This document shows, piece after piece, positions 62,482-64,000 of a stretch of DNA of 64,000 nt; the first letter of the stretch is position 1, and the number at the start of each line of letters is the position of its first letter. Source of the stretch: Paenirhizobium cremeum (GTDB lineage: Bacteria; Pseudomonadota; Alphaproteobacteria; Rhizobiales; Rhizobiaceae); NCBI RefSeq assembly GCF_022884085.1, contig NZ_JAGGCS010000008.1:124001-188000 (forward strand). Reading direction: 5' to 3'. A program made the translations under genes and the position numbers. Below the pieces are notes generated by a model. The model was not told where the DNA came from. It saw nothing but the letters and a program-made list of their open reading frames with translations, and ran no database searches.

Positions 62482-63654
62482 TCACGCATGACTCTTGAAC
62501 AATTCACGACCGATCAGCATGCGCCTGATTTCGCTGGTGCCGGCGCCGATCTCGTAAAGCTTGGCGTCGCGCAAGAGCCGCCCGGCGGGGCTTTCGTTCA
62601 TGTAGCCGATGCCGCCGAGAAGCTGGATCGCATCGAGCGTCACCTGCGTCGCGCGTTCGGCGGAAAACAGGATCGCACCTGCCGCATCCTGCCGAGTGAG
62701 ACGACTGTTATCGCCGGCGCGGGCCACCGCATAAACATAAGCGCGCGAGGCGTTCATCGCGGTGTACATGTCGGCAATCTTGCCCTGCACGAGCTGGAAT
62801 TCGCCGATCGCCTTGCCGAACTGGTGTCGTTCACGGGTGTAGCGAAGAACGAGATCGAGCGCCGATTGCATGATGCCGATCGGGCCCGCCGCCAGCACGG
62901 CGCGTTCGTAGTCGAGACCGCTCATCAGCACGGTAACGCCGTCGTTCACCTTGCCCAGCACGTTTTCCTCGGGCACTTCGCAATCCTCGAAAACGAGTTC
63001 GGACGTCGGAGAACCGCGCATGCCGAGCTTGTCGAGCTTCTGCGCCGGCCGGAAGCCCTTGAAGCCCTTCTCGATGATAAAGGCAGTAATGCCGCGCGGG
63101 CCGGCAGCCATGTCCGTCTTGGCGTAGACGACCAGCGTATCGGCTTCGTGGCCATTGGTGATCCACATCTTGGAGCCATTCAGGAGGTAGCGGTCCCCTT
63201 TTCGCTCCGCCTTCAGCCGCATGGATACGACATCGGAGCCCGCTTCCGTCTCGCTCATCGCAAGCGAACCGACGTGCTCCCCGGATATGAGCTTCGGCAG
63301 GTATAGCCGTTTCTGCCCGCCCGTGCCCCAGCGGTGGATCTGGTTGATGCAGAGGTTGGAATGGGCGCCGTAGGATAGGCCGACGGATGCCGAGGCGCGG
63401 CTGATTTCCTCCATGGCGACGCAATGAGCGAGGTAGCCCATGTCCGCGCCACCATATTCTGCGGAGACCGTGATGCCATGCAGGCCGAGCGCGCCCATCT
63501 CCGGCCAGAGATGTCTCGGGAAACGATCCTCCCGGTCTATGGCCGCAGCAAGCGGCGCGATCCTGTCATCAGCGAACTTGCGCACGCTGTCGCGCAGCGC
63601 CCCGATCTCCTCCCCGAGATCGGCGTCGAAAACTGCGGCAAGATCCAGGCTCAT
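62482..63654 (-). CDS. liuA: Isovaleryl-CoA dehydrogenase
   Basis: A 390-aa acyl-CoA dehydrogenase. FAD/substrate motifs are [13 protein letters not shown] and [17 protein letters not shown]. The isovaleryl-specific catalytic Glu lies in [14 protein letters not shown] (near residue 252). The C-terminus has [19 protein letters not shown]. It oxidises isovaleryl-CoA to 3-methylcrotonyl-CoA and starts the leucine catabolic operon here. An Lrp-type regulator lies 88 bp upstream on the same strand. Confidence 0.94.
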   Translation of the reverse strand: MSLDLAAVFDADLGEEIGALRDSVRKFADDRIAPLAAAIDREDRFPRHLWPEMGALGLHGITVSAEYGGADMGYLAHCVAMEEISRASASVGLSYGAHSNLCINQIHRWGTGGQKRLYLPKLISGEHVGSLAMSETEAGSDVVSMRLKAERKGDRYLLNGSKMWITNGHEADTLVVYAKTDMAAGPRGITAFIIEKGFKGFRPAQKLDKLGMRGSPTSELVFEDCEVPEENVLGKVNDGVTVLMSGLDYERAVLAAGPIGIMQSALDLVLRYTRERHQFGKAIGEFQLVQGKIADMYTAMNASRAYVYAVARAGDNSRLTRQDAAGAILFSAERATQVTLDAIQLLGGIGYMNESPAGRLLRDAKLYEIGAGTSEIRRMLIGRELFKSHA

Positions 63655-63742
63655 CGCATATCCCTCCTCCCGACGGATTTCATGCAGCCGTCTTCAGTTG
63701 TTAAAGGCGGTCCGGCGTCTCCTCCACGCCGGCCGCCCCGCT

Positions 63743-64000
63743 CTATGTTTCCGTACCTCCGGTGAAGGCGGCCGACCGGCGCACGAAAGTCTTGATGGCG
63801 AAATTGGACTGGATGCGCGCCACACCCGGAACCGTCGTCAGGAAGTCCAGAAGCTCCTGGTAATGCGGCAGGTCGCGCACCATGGCGTGGATCAGGTAGT
63901 CCGAGCTTCCGCTGGTCTGGTAGCCGCCGACCACCTCCGGAATGGAGGCGACGCTATGTTCGAACGTCGTCAACGCGTCCTTGATCTGCCGTTCCAGCGT
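63743..64000 (-). CDS. Lrp/AsnC family regulator, C-terminal part (truncated by window end)
   Basis: Eighty-five codons, open to the window edge, encode the AsnC-type effector domain: VVGGYQTSGSSDYLIHAMVRDLPHYQELLDFL followed by VPGVARIQSNFAIKTFVRRS. Its helix-turn-helix lies beyond the window. Lrp-type regulators commonly control branched-chain amino acid breakdown, and it stands directly upstream of liuA, so leucine-responsive control is likely. It continues past base 64000. Confidence 0.85.
   Translation of the reverse strand, partial: TLERQIKDALTTFEHSVASIPEVVGGYQTSGSSDYLIHAMVRDLPHYQELLDFLTTVPGVARIQSNFAIKTFVRRSAAFTGGTET

Overview
The window looks like a piece of a high-GC alphaproteobacterial replicon, most likely from Rhizobiaceae or a close rhizobial relative. 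The evidence is the pcaQ-pcaDCHGB arrangement with a LysR activator, the nifX/NifX-associated/fdxB/nifQ order, the leucine degradation operon, and the protein sequences throughout. I cannot name the species. No tRNA, rRNA, insertion sequence or CRISPR array was seen. Coding density is high, and only three stretches over 500 bp (about 45.3-45.9, 50.2-50.8 and 51.4-51.9 kb) lack a convincing gene.

Layout. 1-2.8 kb is the tail of a nitrogen-fixation cluster (nifX end, NifX-associated protein, DUF683 protein, fdxB, nifQ), followed by a ModE-like molybdate regulator with its own NifA-site and sigma-54 promoter. 2.9-9.3 kb is a putrescine-type uptake and oxidation operon with a PuuR-like repressor; its binding-protein gene carries an in-frame stop. 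9.5-26.1 kb is a large ring-acid catabolic region: an AroE-like enzyme, a TIM-barrel isomerase, three ketosteroid-dehydrogenase-like flavoproteins, two NIPSNAP proteins, two SDRs, an IclR regulator, pcaIJF with pcaR, pobA and an AraC regulator. 26.2-30.7 kb is a LivFGMHK-type ABC importer. 31-33.2 kb is a divergent epimerase / Gfo-Idh pair. 33.2-40.3 kb is a quinate/shikimate module (QuiC1-type dehydroshikimate dehydratase, TetR regulator, AroQ, quinate/shikimate dehydrogenase and a polar-amino-acid-family ABC importer). 40.7-45.3 kb is pcaBGHCD with pcaQ. 45.9-51.4 kb is an RND efflux pump with its TetR repressor. 51.9-57 kb holds a small membrane protein, an iron-type FecBCD importer led by a Crp/Fnr regulator, and a DUF2946 protein. 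57.2-64 kb is the leucine/isovalerate (liu) operon preceded by an Lrp/AsnC regulator cut by the window end.

How the genes work together. Everything from 9.5 to 45 kb converges on protocatechuate. Quinate and shikimate would enter through the ABC importer and pass through dehydrogenase, AroQ and QuiC1 to protocatechuate. 4-Hydroxybenzoate is converted to protocatechuate by PobA. PcaGH, PcaB, PcaC, PcaD, PcaIJ and PcaF then take protocatechuate to succinyl-CoA and acetyl-CoA. The three flavoproteins and two SDRs beside pobA suggest, by inference, a pathway that oxidises a saturated six-membered ring acid to 4-hydroxybenzoate. This would resemble the cyclohexanecarboxylate aromatisation route known from an actinobacterium.

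Regulatory signals tie the pieces together. A 15-bp IclR-like palindrome recurs before the aroE-like gene, the flavoprotein operon, the iclR gene and the Gfo/Idh gene. A 17-bp motif is shared by the tetR/quiC1 divergon and the quinate importer. A 25-bp motif is shared by the RND pump and a distant membrane-protein gene.
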